The notes below the pieces were generated by a model. The model did no database searches, was not told the origin of the DNA, and worked only from the letters and a program-made list of their open reading frames with translations. Source: JAHIVB01 sp964574705 (GTDB lineage Bacteria; Bacillota_I; Bacilli_A; Izemoplasmatales; Hujiaoplasmataceae). Taken from it: DNA of 12,868 nucleotides. Positions within the stretch are counted from its first letter, which is position 1. The number at the start of each line of letters is the position of its first letter. A program made the position numbers and the translations under genes. Shown here in pieces: positions 6,528 to 12,868 of this stretch. The stretch covers positions 1-12,868 of the forward strand of contig CAZNOO010000032.1 of the NCBI GenBank assembly GCA_964574705.1, in the 5' to 3' direction.

Positions 6528-7721
6528 ATGATAAACGAATCAGCAATTAGAAAAATGGACTTGTTTTATAAGTTTTCGAACATATCTTCTACTCTTATTC
6601 GTAACCAAAAAATAGCCTATTGTACTTATGACCTAGAATCTGTAGAGAAGTTAGGAATCTTTGATAAAATCATGGAATTGAAATTATCTACTGATTCAGT
6701 TCAACTCATTACTTATAATTCTCTCGAATGTTACGGTATATTCAAATATTTAAACGGAACCCAAGAACATATTACAGTTGTGGGTCCTGTGCTGACCGTA
6801 AGGCCTCTTTCCAAAGAGAACTATGGATATCTTTCGTTTTGTCATCTTTATGATGAAGAAACTGTAAAAAACTTTATCCATTTGATTCCTTTAATGCCTC
6901 TTGGAGAATTTGCAAATGCCTTGAGTATGTTTTTCTATCAAATGAATGAAGTCTATTACTCCGCTGATCGAATTCAATCTGAAAAAATTGATTTTCATGA
7001 GTTTATCGATGGTGACGAATTTTCCCAAATAGTTCCTATGGACTCTCCAAACAGTAATCATAAGGACCATATTCTTAAAGATATCGAACGGTATCTAGAT
7101 GTTATTAAGACTGGTAATATTAAAAAACTTGAAGATCTTTTTAAAGACCGTGTCTTATTTTACAGTTTTACAGATGGCACTCCAAAGTTAAAACTTTATA
7201 CTATCATTTCCCTATCAACAATGTTTGGACTTGCATCCATTGAAGGTGGCCTCGATTTTTTTGAAGCCTCTTCTCTGGGGAACACGTTTATCACTCTTGC
7301 GGAATCGTTTGAAAATTCAAATGATTTTATTGCAACATTTAAAAAAATGACAAAAGGATTTGTCACTCAAGTTCATGAATCTCAAAGCAAGTATAAATAC
7401 TCTAAATCAATCAAGAAAGCCATGTCTTATATTGACAGGCACATTCATTTCCCTCTCTCTTTAGAGACCGTCAGTCAATCCGTCGGACTTTCTAGGCCTT
7501 ATTTGTCCCAATTGTTCTCAAAAGAAGTTGGAAAGTCCTTACAAACATACATTCAACTTAAAAAAATGGAAGAGGCTGAAAAATTAGTTCGTTTCACAAA
7601 GATGTCCATGTCCGATATCGCTTCATCACTTTCCTTTTGCTCTCAAAGTTATTTTACTGAAGTCTTTAAAAAGTATAGCTCAATTACACCGGTTCAATAC
7701 AGAAAAAAACATCTAAAGTAA
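6528..7721 (+). CDS. AraC-family transcriptional regulator
   Basis: A 397-residue regulator from the ATG at 6528. The C-terminal 106 residues (about 292-397) are a classic AraC/XylS DNA-binding domain: first helix-turn-helix around LETVSQSVGLSRPYLSQLFSK, then the linker helix, the second helix-turn-helix around MSDIASSLSFCSQSYFTEVFKK, and the closing TPVQYRKK. The first 290 residues are not a cupin-type AraC arm; they contain a stretch with GPVLTVRPL and a mostly helical middle, and I cannot name the domain. It is divergent from tdh-kbl with 209 bases between start codons, so control of threonine catabolism is the leading inference. GGTGAT (6518-6523) is a modest ribosome site. The TTG at 6480 lies upstream of the stronger promoter and was rejected as start; the ATG at 6555 has no visible ribosome site. 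Confidence 0.88.
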   Translation: MINESAIRKMDLFYKFSNISSTLIRNQKIAYCTYDLESVEKLGIFDKIMELKLSTDSVQLITYNSLECYGIFKYLNGTQEHITVVGPVLTVRPLSKENYGYLSFCHLYDEETVKNFIHLIPLMPLGEFANALSMFFYQMNEVYYSADRIQSEKIDFHEFIDGDEFSQIVPMDSPNSNHKDHILKDIERYLDVIKTGNIKKLEDLFKDRVLFYSFTDGTPKLKLYTIISLSTMFGLASIEGGLDFFEASSLGNTFITLAESFENSNDFIATFKKMTKGFVTQVHESQSKYKYSKSIKKAMSYIDRHIHFPLSLETVSQSVGLSRPYLSQLFSKEVGKSLQTYIQLKKMEEAEKLVRFTKMSMSDIASSLSFCSQSYFTEVFKKYSSITPVQYRKKHLK

Positions 7722-7723
7722 TC

Positions 7724-7752
7724 AAAAAGGTCTTCAGCGAAGACCTTTTTTT
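7724..7752. terminator. Bidirectional terminator between the AraC and hydrolase genes
   Basis: AAAAAGGTCTTC (7724-7735) pairs perfectly with GAAGACCTTTTT around loop AGC, with a run of seven T (7746-7752) on the plus strand and A on the other side. It serves both convergent genes and abuts the stop codon of each. Confidence 0.95.
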
Positions 7753-8674
7753 ATGAGATTTGTTCCAAAATGTAATTCATCCGTTTTTTCATGCTTTCTT
7801 TCACAATATTAGAATGCATGACGACGTCATACCCATGTACTGCTCCATGAACATCATTTAATACCACTTGATTGCCATTTTTCTTCAAGAGTTCTGCGTA
7901 TTTGACCCCTTCGTCATGAAGAGGATCGAATTCACAAACTTCGATATAAGAGTTTGGCTGCAATTTATCTAGAGGGTGGACACATGGAAATGCATATCTC
8001 TCCATTCCAAAGAATCCGTTTTTATAATAATATTTTCCGATGAAGCTGAACAATGAGGAATAGATCATTGGTGTATCTGTATACTGTAAACGAGATTTTG
8101 AAGAACCATCTTTATCTAAAGCGGGATAGAATAGCATTTGAAATTTCGGGATTTTTTTATTACGATCTGCACAATGCAATGATAATGCGGCTGCTAAGTT
8201 GCCTCCTGCAGAGTCACCACATAATCCAATGTTGTTTACAACAATATCATAGTATTCATGATGTTCAGTCAAATGATTATAGATGTCTACAGCATCTAGA
8301 AACGGGGTTGGAAAAGCCCATTTTGGAGCAAGACGATAGTGTACCATAAACGCTTGGCCACCCAATTCGCTCACGAGTGAAGAAAGTATTTTCTTATGTG
8401 AGTGGGTCGCGTTCATCATAAACCCTCCGCCATGAAAGTGAATCAGGGTTAAATTAGAAGTTTTCTGTTTAGCAACAAACTGGTCAACTTTGATTAATTT
8501 GCCATCTCGTGCTTTGACCAAGAAGCGCTTTTGAATTACGCCTTTATGAGGCCTTTGGAGTGTATAAAGAAGTCTCAGCACTTGATTGGAAATCCAAATT
8601 CTAAATAGACTTTTCGGCATCTTCATCAGTCGTAATATTCTGAGTTGTTTGTCAATCTCATACTTTTTTTTCAT
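7751..8674 (-). CDS. Alpha/beta hydrolase, HSL-type esterase (Abhydrolase_3)
   Basis: A 307-residue hormone-sensitive-lipase-family carboxylesterase. The oxyanion-hole motif HGGGF is at 81-85, the nucleophile Ser155 in GDSAGG (153-158), the acid Asp250 in the EFDPLHDEG motif, and the catalytic His280 in GAVHGYD. HYRLAPKWAFP (112-122) is also typical of the family. The first 50 residues are basic and partly hydrophobic and could be a cap or membrane-contact region; there is no signal peptide. The natural ester is unknown. The ATG at 8674 follows GTGGAGG by about 5 bases. It lies 21 bases after the stop of the membrane-protein gene upstream, so the two probably form an operon. Confidence 0.9.
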   Translation of the reverse strand: MKKKYEIDKQLRILRLMKMPKSLFRIWISNQVLRLLYTLQRPHKGVIQKRFLVKARDGKLIKVDQFVAKQKTSNLTLIHFHGGGFMMNATHSHKKILSSLVSELGGQAFMVHYRLAPKWAFPTPFLDAVDIYNHLTEHHEYYDIVVNNIGLCGDSAGGNLAAALSLHCADRNKKIPKFQMLFYPALDKDGSSKSRLQYTDTPMIYSSLFSFIGKYYYKNGFFGMERYAFPCVHPLDKLQPNSYIEVCEFDPLHDEGVKYAELLKKNGNQVVLNDVHGAVHGYDVVMHSNIVKESMKKRMNYILEQIS

Positions 8675-8695
8675 GATTCCTCCACTAAATTTAGA

Positions 8696-9604
8696 TTACA
8701 TTTCTTGAATTTCTTTGATGGAAGTGTCTGTTTCTTTTAATAAATATCTCCAGAAAAGAAAGACTCCAATGGCTGTAAAAAGGAAGCTAAACAAAACATC
8801 TTGGAGAACGACTGCTACGCCAGCACCATAACTCAATAGAACCGAAAGGGTTGTACCAGCAGCGATGCATTCAAGATGCCATCTGTAAAGGACCATCATG
8901 AAAACGACAGTCAAAGACATCGAAATGACAACCCAAATTGTATATTTTCTTTTCGGAGCCCGCCCAAGCAAGTACCCTCCAAACCCAACGAAAGGAACAA
9001 TCGCGTATAGGAGTGGGAAATACCAGTTTACGGCAAATAACAGAACGATCAGCGGAATCAATCCGAGGATGGATCCAATTAAAGTTAAGACTATCGAAAA
9101 AGGCATTCTTGCAATTTTGACGTTATCATTATCGAGTTCTTTTAAAACCTCGTCTTTATGTTTGTTCGAACACGTTGTGTGGACATTTACAACTGTATTT
9201 CCCCATAGTTTCTCTTCTAATGATTCTTTCGTTTCAAGCCTACAGATGACACAACGTTCTTCTTGATGCATTCCTCTTTCTGAAAAATAGTTGATAAGAG
9301 GAGTCAATGTATTTTCCCAGTACTCTTTTTCGGACAATACTTTATTTTTCTTGTGGGTTGGAAACATGAACATCAATTGATCATTCTTATGTAAAAAAGT
9401 AGATAGAAGCGGGACGAGCTTCAATTTTGTCTTGAGTTCTTTTTTGATGATGGGATCGACGGAATGCTCAAACGAGAAAGTAACAGTATCATAAAAACCA
9501 AATCCGATTTTCATTGTCGTAATCGAAAAACGGTATTCTCCCATGGTTCCTATGCTTGATTGATTCATTCGTTTTAAAGTCAAGTTTAAGCTTAGTTGTT
9601 CCAT
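8696..9604 (-). CDS. Unrecognised membrane protein with a CxxC/HxxC motif
   Basis: A 302-residue protein I do not recognise. Residues 1-165 look cytosolic and mixed alpha/beta, ending in a possible metal or redox site: Cys118-x2-Cys121 and His142-x2-Cys145. The C-terminal half has four or five hydrophobic helices (about 169-190, 193-214, 222-240, 247-286), with positive residues RAPKRK between the second and third. The tail is charged. The chosen start is the ATG at 9604, 7 bases after AGAGGA; the earlier in-frame ATG at 9625 has no good ribosome site. It is first in a likely two-gene operon with the HSL-type hydrolase. No function is proposed. Confidence 0.75.
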   Translation of the reverse strand: MEQLSLNLTLKRMNQSSIGTMGEYRFSITTMKIGFGFYDTVTFSFEHSVDPIIKKELKTKLKLVPLLSTFLHKNDQLMFMFPTHKKNKVLSEKEYWENTLTPLINYFSERGMHQEERCVICRLETKESLEEKLWGNTVVNVHTTCSNKHKDEVLKELDNDNVKIARMPFSIVLTLIGSILGLIPLIVLLFAVNWYFPLLYAIVPFVGFGGYLLGRAPKRKYTIWVVISMSLTVVFMMVLYRWHLECIAAGTTLSVLLSYGAGVAVVLQDVLFSFLFTAIGVFLFWRYLLKETDTSIKEIQEM

Positions 9605-9685
9605 CTGTTTTCCTCTTTCGCTCATGTTCCATAATACTCAATTATGACAACTTCTATTTTTAGTAAGCTATCTCTTATTACAATT

Positions 9686-9694
9686 ATTATATCA
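9686..9694 (-). promoter_or_regulatory. Extended -10 promoter of the membrane protein-hydrolase operon
   Basis: Minus-strand TGATATAAT (hexamer 9686-9691). The sequence 17 bases upstream is GTGAAT, a weak -35. The predicted start near 9679 leaves a leader of about 75 bases. Confidence 0.55.
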
Positions 9695-9738
9695 TATCAA
9701 AGGCTTTGATTCACTCATTCTTTTCTTCCCATAAAAGC

Positions 9739-9766
9739 AAAAAAAAGTCAGGATAATATTCCTGAC
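9739..9766 (-). terminator. Terminator of the flavoprotein gene
   Basis: GTCAGGA (9747-9753) and TCCTGAC (9760-9766) form a perfect stem around an AT loop. On the minus strand it is followed by eight U (9739-9746). It lies 22 bases past the stop codon of the upstream gene. Confidence 0.92.
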
Positions 9767-9788
9767 GATGTTTTATAATTTGCTTTTA

Positions 9789-10889
9789 TCAAACGGAGAG
9801 TGCCATTTGTCTTTTGAATGCTTCAAAATACTCTTGCTTGAGTGTCGAAATCAAATCCTTTACAGATATGATTGCCTTCGCTAAATAAGCATTGGTCCCT
9901 GCAAAAGCAAACCCGTTTTTCATCTTACCTTTTTTTGCGTTATAAAGTGCGAGAGAAATACAATATGGAGCCAATTCTTTTTTACAAGTAGAGATACAAT
10001 TGAACGGGCAGGAAAAAGGATGGCGCAATCCATCGTAGACTTCTGTCAGAAACGGATTTTTGACTGCTCTTCCGGGAAGACCAACAGGACTGTCGATGAT
10101 GACAATGTCTTCTTCTTTTGCATCGATGTAAGACTGCTTAAACGCAACGGATGCATCACACTCGTAAGTTGTCACAAAACGGGTTGCCATCTGAACGGCA
10201 GACGCTCCATGGCTTAAGTAATAATAAATATCTTCACCTGTGTAAATACCTCCTCCAACGATAATCGGAATCTTTTTGGAATACTTTTCTTCAAATGGCT
10301 TAATCGCATCCAATACTTGGGGCAACAACTTCTCAAGATCGTATTCAGAGTCTTCTATCTGGTCTCTTTTGAATCCGAGATGTCCTCCAGCTTTTGGACC
10401 TTCCAAAACGAAACCATCTGGAACATAACCATATTTTCCAACCCACTTTTGAATAATGAGCTTCGCTGCTCTTCCTGAAGAAATGATTGGAACGAGTTTG
10501 GTTGTGGAACCCTCAACTAATAAACTGGGAAGGTCAAGCGGTAATCCGGCACCAGCGAAGATGATATCGATCCCTTCATCAATCGAAGCCTTTGCCAAAT
10601 CATGAAAATTGCTTAAAGCCACTAGAATGTTTACGCCTAAGATTCCTTTGGTCAGCGATCTGGCTTTCTTGATTTCTTCTTTCAAAGCAATAACGTATTT
10701 ATCTTCACCAACACTAGTTTTTTCAAACAATCCGACGCCGGCAGCAGAAATCACTCCGATGCCTCCTTCGTTTGCGACGGCCGAAGCTAGACCAGATAAT
10801 GAAATTCCAATGCCCATGCCACCTTGGATGATTGGCAGATCTGCAACCTTATCTCCAAGAACAAAATGATTCAATGCTTCTATTTTCAT
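9789..10889 (-). CDS. Nitronate monooxygenase-type FMN flavoprotein (NPD/FabK family)
   Basis: A 366-residue TIM-barrel FMN enzyme of the 2-nitropropane dioxygenase family. QGGMGIG (22-28) and the following segment bind FMN; GPKAGGH (164-170) carries His170, the position of the catalytic base in nitronate monooxygenases; GGGIYTG (212-218) and GASAVQMATRF (228-238) bind the FMN phosphate. Unlike the short classical enzymes, it has a C-terminal extension with Cys294, Cys298, Cys302 and Cys310 (spacing x3, x3, x7), a possible iron-sulfur or zinc site. I recall similar Cys-rich tails in clostridial homologues. Natural roles could be nitronate detoxification or, less likely, FabK-type enoyl-ACP reduction; no fatty-acid genes are adjacent. 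The ATG at 10889 is 7 bases from GGAGG (10897-10901); the ATG at 10895 is too close. It ends in tandem TGA-TAA. Confidence 0.88.
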   Translation of the reverse strand: MKIEALNHFVLGDKVADLPIIQGGMGIGISLSGLASAVANEGGIGVISAAGVGLFEKTSVGEDKYVIALKEEIKKARSLTKGILGVNILVALSNFHDLAKASIDEGIDIIFAGAGLPLDLPSLLVEGSTTKLVPIISSGRAAKLIIQKWVGKYGYVPDGFVLEGPKAGGHLGFKRDQIEDSEYDLEKLLPQVLDAIKPFEEKYSKKIPIIVGGGIYTGEDIYYYLSHGASAVQMATRFVTTYECDASVAFKQSYIDAKEEDIVIIDSPVGLPGRAVKNPFLTEVYDGLRHPFSCPFNCISTCKKELAPYCISLALYNAKKGKMKNGFAFAGTNAYLAKAIISVKDLISTLKQEYFEAFKRQMALSV

Positions 10890-10926
10890 TTTCATTCCTC
10901 CTTTGTTTCTTCAAACAATTGAAATT

Positions 10927-10955
10927 ACTATATCACGCATAGTACTTTTATACAA
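10927..10955 (-). promoter_or_regulatory. Promoter of the flavoprotein gene
   Basis: On the minus strand TTGTAT (10950-10955), a 17-base spacer and TATAGT (10927-10932) with an extended TGA. The predicted start near 10920 leaves a leader of about 30 bases to the ATG. Confidence 0.6.
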
Positions 10956-10986
10956 TCATTCTTTACAAATTCTACAGAATTCTTAC

Positions 10987-11021
10987 AAAAAAAAGACAAT
11001 CTCATTTCGAAATTGTCTTTT
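10987..11021 (-). terminator. Terminator of tRNA-Gly
   Basis: AAGACAAT (10993-11000) pairs with ATTGTCTT (11012-11019) and, on the minus strand, is followed by a U-run (10987-10993). It starts about 10 bases past the tRNA 3' end, as expected for a single tRNA transcript. Confidence 0.85.
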
Positions 11022-11030
11022 ATTCTCAAA

Positions 11031-11104
11031 TGGAGCAAGCGAGGGGAATCGAACCCCCATTCTCTGCATGGCAAGCAGACGTTTTACCATTAAACTACAC
11101 CTGC
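11031..11104 (-). tRNA. tRNA-Gly, anticodon GCC
   Basis: The reverse complement gives a 74-base cloverleaf. Acceptor GCAGGTG pairs with CGCTTGC (two G-T wobbles), with discriminator T and an encoded CCA (11031-11033). The anticodon stem TCTGC/GCAGA encloses loop TTGCCAT with GCC at 34-36 (plus-strand 11070-11072). The T arm is GGGGG-TTCGATT-CCCCT. It has its own promoter and terminator. Confidence 0.97.
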
Positions 11105-11123
11105 GTTTTCTTTAGCAATATAT

Positions 11124-11152
11124 ATTGTATATGAAGAAGGCAACTTTTTCAA
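11124..11152 (-). promoter_or_regulatory. Promoter of tRNA-Gly
   Basis: Minus-strand TTGAAA (11147-11152), a 17-base spacer and TACAAT (11124-11129). This is the one promoter in the window with good spacing but no TG extension. The predicted start is about 12 bases before the tRNA 5' end. Confidence 0.65.
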
Positions 11153-11184
11153 CTCTTTTTTACTGAAAAGGAGAACTTTTTTTT

Positions 11185-11235
11185 ATGGCTATCTTCAAGA
11201 AAACGACACTTTGTCAAAAAAAGAAATCCAAGTAA
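11185..11235 (+). CDS. Possible 16-residue basic peptide (doubtful)
   Basis: The ATG at 11185 follows a strong AAAAGGAGA (11166-11174) by about 10 T-rich bases and encodes MAIFKKTTLCQKKKSK, then TAA directly before the stop of the convergent zinc-ribbon gene. No clear promoter lies upstream on this strand. It may be chance in A-rich DNA; it is listed because of the ribosome site. Confidence 0.2.
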   Translation: MAIFKKTTLCQKKKSK

Positions 11236-11547
11236 TCAGTACATGTACCCAGGCATGGAGGTCCAGAGGATAATCAGAAGCATTCCAAGCAAAGACGTTC
11301 CGACCAATATGATCGAAATAATCCATCTCGTCCGTTTTGTGAATGGCTGAAAGACCCACATCATTAAAAGTCCAACTGGAAATGCAAGAATCAGAAAAAG
11401 CAAAGTGACAATCTCATATGGATTCACTGAATTGGGTTTTTCAGAACTCATTGATTGCATAGAAAGAGGTTCAATGGCTTTACCACAATTCCAGCAAAAA
11501 GCATCTTCTTCTTTTATCCATTGATTACAGGTTGCACACTTTCTCAT
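11236..11547 (-). CDS. Small zinc-ribbon membrane protein
   Basis: A 103-residue protein with an N-terminal zinc ribbon, Cys4-x2-Cys7 and Cys18-x2-Cys21 (the last pair within FCWNCGKAI, typical of the zinc_ribbon_2/DUF domain found at the start of many Bacillota membrane proteins). A polar linker (25-43) and two hydrophobic helices (about 46-66 and 75-97) separated by basic KRTR follow. The function is unknown; zinc-ribbon-plus-helices proteins are common and mostly uncharacterised. AGGAG (11558-11562) is 10 bases from the ATG at 11547 and 7 from a TTG one codon earlier, so either could be the start. It ends with TGA. Confidence 0.78.
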   Translation of the reverse strand: MRKCATCNQWIKEEDAFCWNCGKAIEPLSMQSMSSEKPNSVNPYEIVTLLFLILAFPVGLLMMWVFQPFTKRTRWIISIILVGTSLLGMLLIILWTSMPGYMY

Positions 11548-11572
11548 CAATTGTCAACTCCTACTCATTAAT

Positions 11573-11601
11573 ATCATATCAAAAAAAACTTTCATATACA
11601 A
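11573..11601 (-). promoter_or_regulatory. Promoter of the zinc-ribbon membrane protein
   Basis: Minus-strand TTGTAT (11596-11601), a 17-base spacer and TATGAT (11573-11578) preceded by an extended TGA. The predicted start near 11566 leaves a leader of about 18 bases that contains the ribosome site. Confidence 0.5.
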
Positions 11602-11641
11602 TCGTTTCTTTCATTGATTGAACCCAATTGACTTCGCTCTA

Positions 11642-11670
11642 TTGTCTCAAATTCTTTTGAATGTTATAAT
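11642..11670 (+). promoter_or_regulatory. Promoter of the acyltransferase gene
   Basis: TTGTCT (11642-11647), a 17-base spacer and a perfect TATAAT (11665-11670) with extended TGT. The predicted start near 11677 leaves a leader of about 25 bases with ribosome site GGTGAT (11693-11698). Confidence 0.75.
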
Positions 11671-11701
11671 ATAATATATTTTATTAAGGCCCGGTGATAT
11701 T

Positions 11702-12850
11702 ATGAAGAAAACAAGACTAGATATCCAACAAGATCTTTTGATGTTTTTATTAAGACCCCTCGTCTTCATTTGGATGTTCTTTGACGCCAAAAGAAAAGTG
11801 ATTCGCGATCCAGCGTTCTCTTTTTTGCGAAAAGAACCTTACGTTCTACTTGCAAATCACACTTACATGTTTGATGTCGTCCATGTTCCTTTACGGCTAT
11901 GGAAAGTCCCATTTATCATTGCTTCTCAAACATTGTTCACGAGACAACCGACTAAATTCTTAGTTAGTCAAGTTGCTCATGTCATTTCGAAATCGAAAGG
12001 AAGAAGCGACGCAGCCGCTATCATGAGTATCTTCTCTACAGTTAAGAGAGGATATCCAATCTTGATCTTCCCAGAAGGAGACACTACTTTCTACGGAGAA
12101 ACTGGTTATATCGAAGAATCAACGATGAAACTGATTAAAAAATTAAAACTTGATGTGATTACCTGCAACACTCGCGGAGCCTATTTATCAAGACCGCGTT
12201 GGGGAACAGGTAAACGATCTAGACATTATGTTGAGCTCTATTACCATAAAGCCATTTCAAAAGAAGACCTTCAAGATATGTCACTTGAAGAAATGAATGA
12301 AATTGTCAAAAAAGAGTTATATCAAAACGCATATGACTACCAAAGAACTGCAATGATTCCTCATAAGGGAAAGCAACTCGCCGAAGGAATCGAAAATGCA
12401 GTATACGTCTGTCCTCATTGCCAAGCCATTAATTCGATTGAATCGCATGGGAATACTTTTCATTGCAGATCATGTAAAAAAGAAGGATCCATTGATAAAT
12501 ACGGGTTCATTCATGACTTCGTCTATGATAATTTGGTAGATTGGAACCATTACCAACTCGGTTTCTCTGAAAAGTTAAGAAATACCAAGGTTGAAAGTAC
12601 TGGAATGCTTTATTTTCTAAACTTTGAGACCTTAGAACAAATTGAAGTCGGTAAAGTCTTCCTAAAATACGAAGAAGGAAAAGTGATTTTTTCTGGGGCG
12701 CACGACAAAGTCATCCCTCTCGAAGAACTCTTAAACCCAACGCTTACACTCAGAAGAGATTTCGGTTTTATCCACGAAGACCATCACTACCTCGTCAAAC
12801 TTGATCGTTTGGGTTCAGCATTCCTCAGAGTCGTTCAAAACAAATATTAA
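11702..12850 (+). CDS. PlsC-type acyltransferase with an internal zinc ribbon
   Basis: A 382-residue protein. Residues about 45-215 are a glycerolipid (1-acyl-sn-glycerol-3-phosphate type) acyltransferase domain. The HX4D catalytic motif is NHTYMFD with His53 and Asp58, and FPEGDTTF (123-130) is the acyl-acceptor binding block. A hydrophobic, basic N-terminus (12-33) probably anchors it at the membrane face. After the catalytic domain comes a zinc ribbon, Cys237-x2-Cys240 and Cys255-x2-Cys258, then a roughly 90-residue C-terminal region I do not recognise. Ordinary PlsC is about 200-250 residues, so this is an extended form. Phosphatidic-acid synthesis is the likely but unproven role. It is transcribed alone from its own promoter, divergently from the zinc-ribbon membrane protein. 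The sequence after the stop is cut off by the window end. Confidence 0.85.
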   Translation: MKKTRLDIQQDLLMFLLRPLVFIWMFFDAKRKVIRDPAFSFLRKEPYVLLANHTYMFDVVHVPLRLWKVPFIIASQTLFTRQPTKFLVSQVAHVISKSKGRSDAAAIMSIFSTVKRGYPILIFPEGDTTFYGETGYIEESTMKLIKKLKLDVITCNTRGAYLSRPRWGTGKRSRHYVELYYHKAISKEDLQDMSLEEMNEIVKKELYQNAYDYQRTAMIPHKGKQLAEGIENAVYVCPHCQAINSIESHGNTFHCRSCKKEGSIDKYGFIHDFVYDNLVDWNHYQLGFSEKLRNTKVESTGMLYFLNFETLEQIEVGKVFLKYEEGKVIFSGAHDKVIPLEELLNPTLTLRRDFGFIHEDHHYLVKLDRLGSAFLRVVQNKY

Positions 12851-12868
12851 AAAAAGCCATTAATTTTG

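Noticed and set aside
1..11104. A genomic island flanked by tRNA-Leu and tRNA-Gly
   Set aside because: No integrase, direct repeats of a tRNA end, or mobile genes; the content is ordinary metabolism and both tRNAs have normal promoters.
11199..11217. GACA/TGTC hairpin near 11200 as terminator of the zinc-ribbon gene
   Set aside because: Only a 4-bp stem and no good U-tract after it on the minus strand; I see no clear terminator for that gene.
12851..12868. A-run and GCCATTAATTTTG at the window end as a terminator
   Set aside because: It could be the left arm of a terminator for the acyltransferase gene, but the other arm is outside the window.

Overview
The window reads as chromosomal DNA of an AT-rich, low-GC Gram-positive-type bacterium. 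Shine-Dalgarno sites are strong (AAAGGAGG, GGAGG), promoters are sigma-A-like with extended -10 elements, intergenic gaps are short, and the nearest remembered relatives of SpeA and Kbl are the Bacillus proteins. TGA ends two genes and every Trp codon I checked is TGG, so the standard bacterial code fits better than the Mycoplasma code. A deep Bacillota or Acholeplasma/Izemoplasma-type lineage is possible, but that is a guess. There is no phage, transposon, integrase, CRISPR array or origin, so this looks like core metabolic sequence.

Layout. (1) 1-86: tRNA-Leu(CAG), minus strand. (2) 312-2655: a plus-strand speA-speB operon (arginine decarboxylase, then agmatinase) that converts arginine to putrescine through agmatine, ended by a two-way terminator. 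(3) 2697-6318, minus strand: L-threonine 3-dehydrogenase (tdh), 2-amino-3-ketobutyrate CoA ligase (kbl, C-terminus lost in an assembly gap of 100 Ns at 4083-4182), a SAM-dependent methyltransferase (N-terminus lost in the same gap), and a six-helix Pr6Pr/FAR-17a-type membrane protein. Tdh and Kbl split threonine into glycine and acetyl-CoA. (4) 6528-7721, plus strand: an AraC-family regulator transcribed divergently from tdh and the obvious candidate to control it. The shared intergenic region holds a palindrome and repeats. (5) 7751-9604, minus strand: an HSL-type alpha/beta hydrolase preceded by an unrecognised membrane protein with a CxxC/HxxC motif. (6) 9789-10889, minus strand: a nitronate-monooxygenase-type flavoprotein with a C-terminal four-cysteine cluster. 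(7) 11031-11104: tRNA-Gly(GCC), minus strand. (8) 11236-11547, minus strand: a small zinc-ribbon membrane protein. (9) 11702-12850, plus strand: a PlsC-type acyltransferase carrying an internal zinc ribbon.

The two clearest functional themes are amino-acid catabolism (arginine to putrescine; threonine to glycine plus acetyl-CoA) and membrane/lipid proteins. I saw no convincing new multi-gene system. The items most worth a second look are the regulator/tdh intergenic region, the artificial gene fusion across the Ns, the zinc-ribbon acyltransferase, the Cys-rich flavoprotein and the near-uniform extended -10 promoters. No stretch without a gene exceeds 300 bases; the longest is the roughly 225-base leader before speA, which holds the tRNA-Leu and speA promoters.
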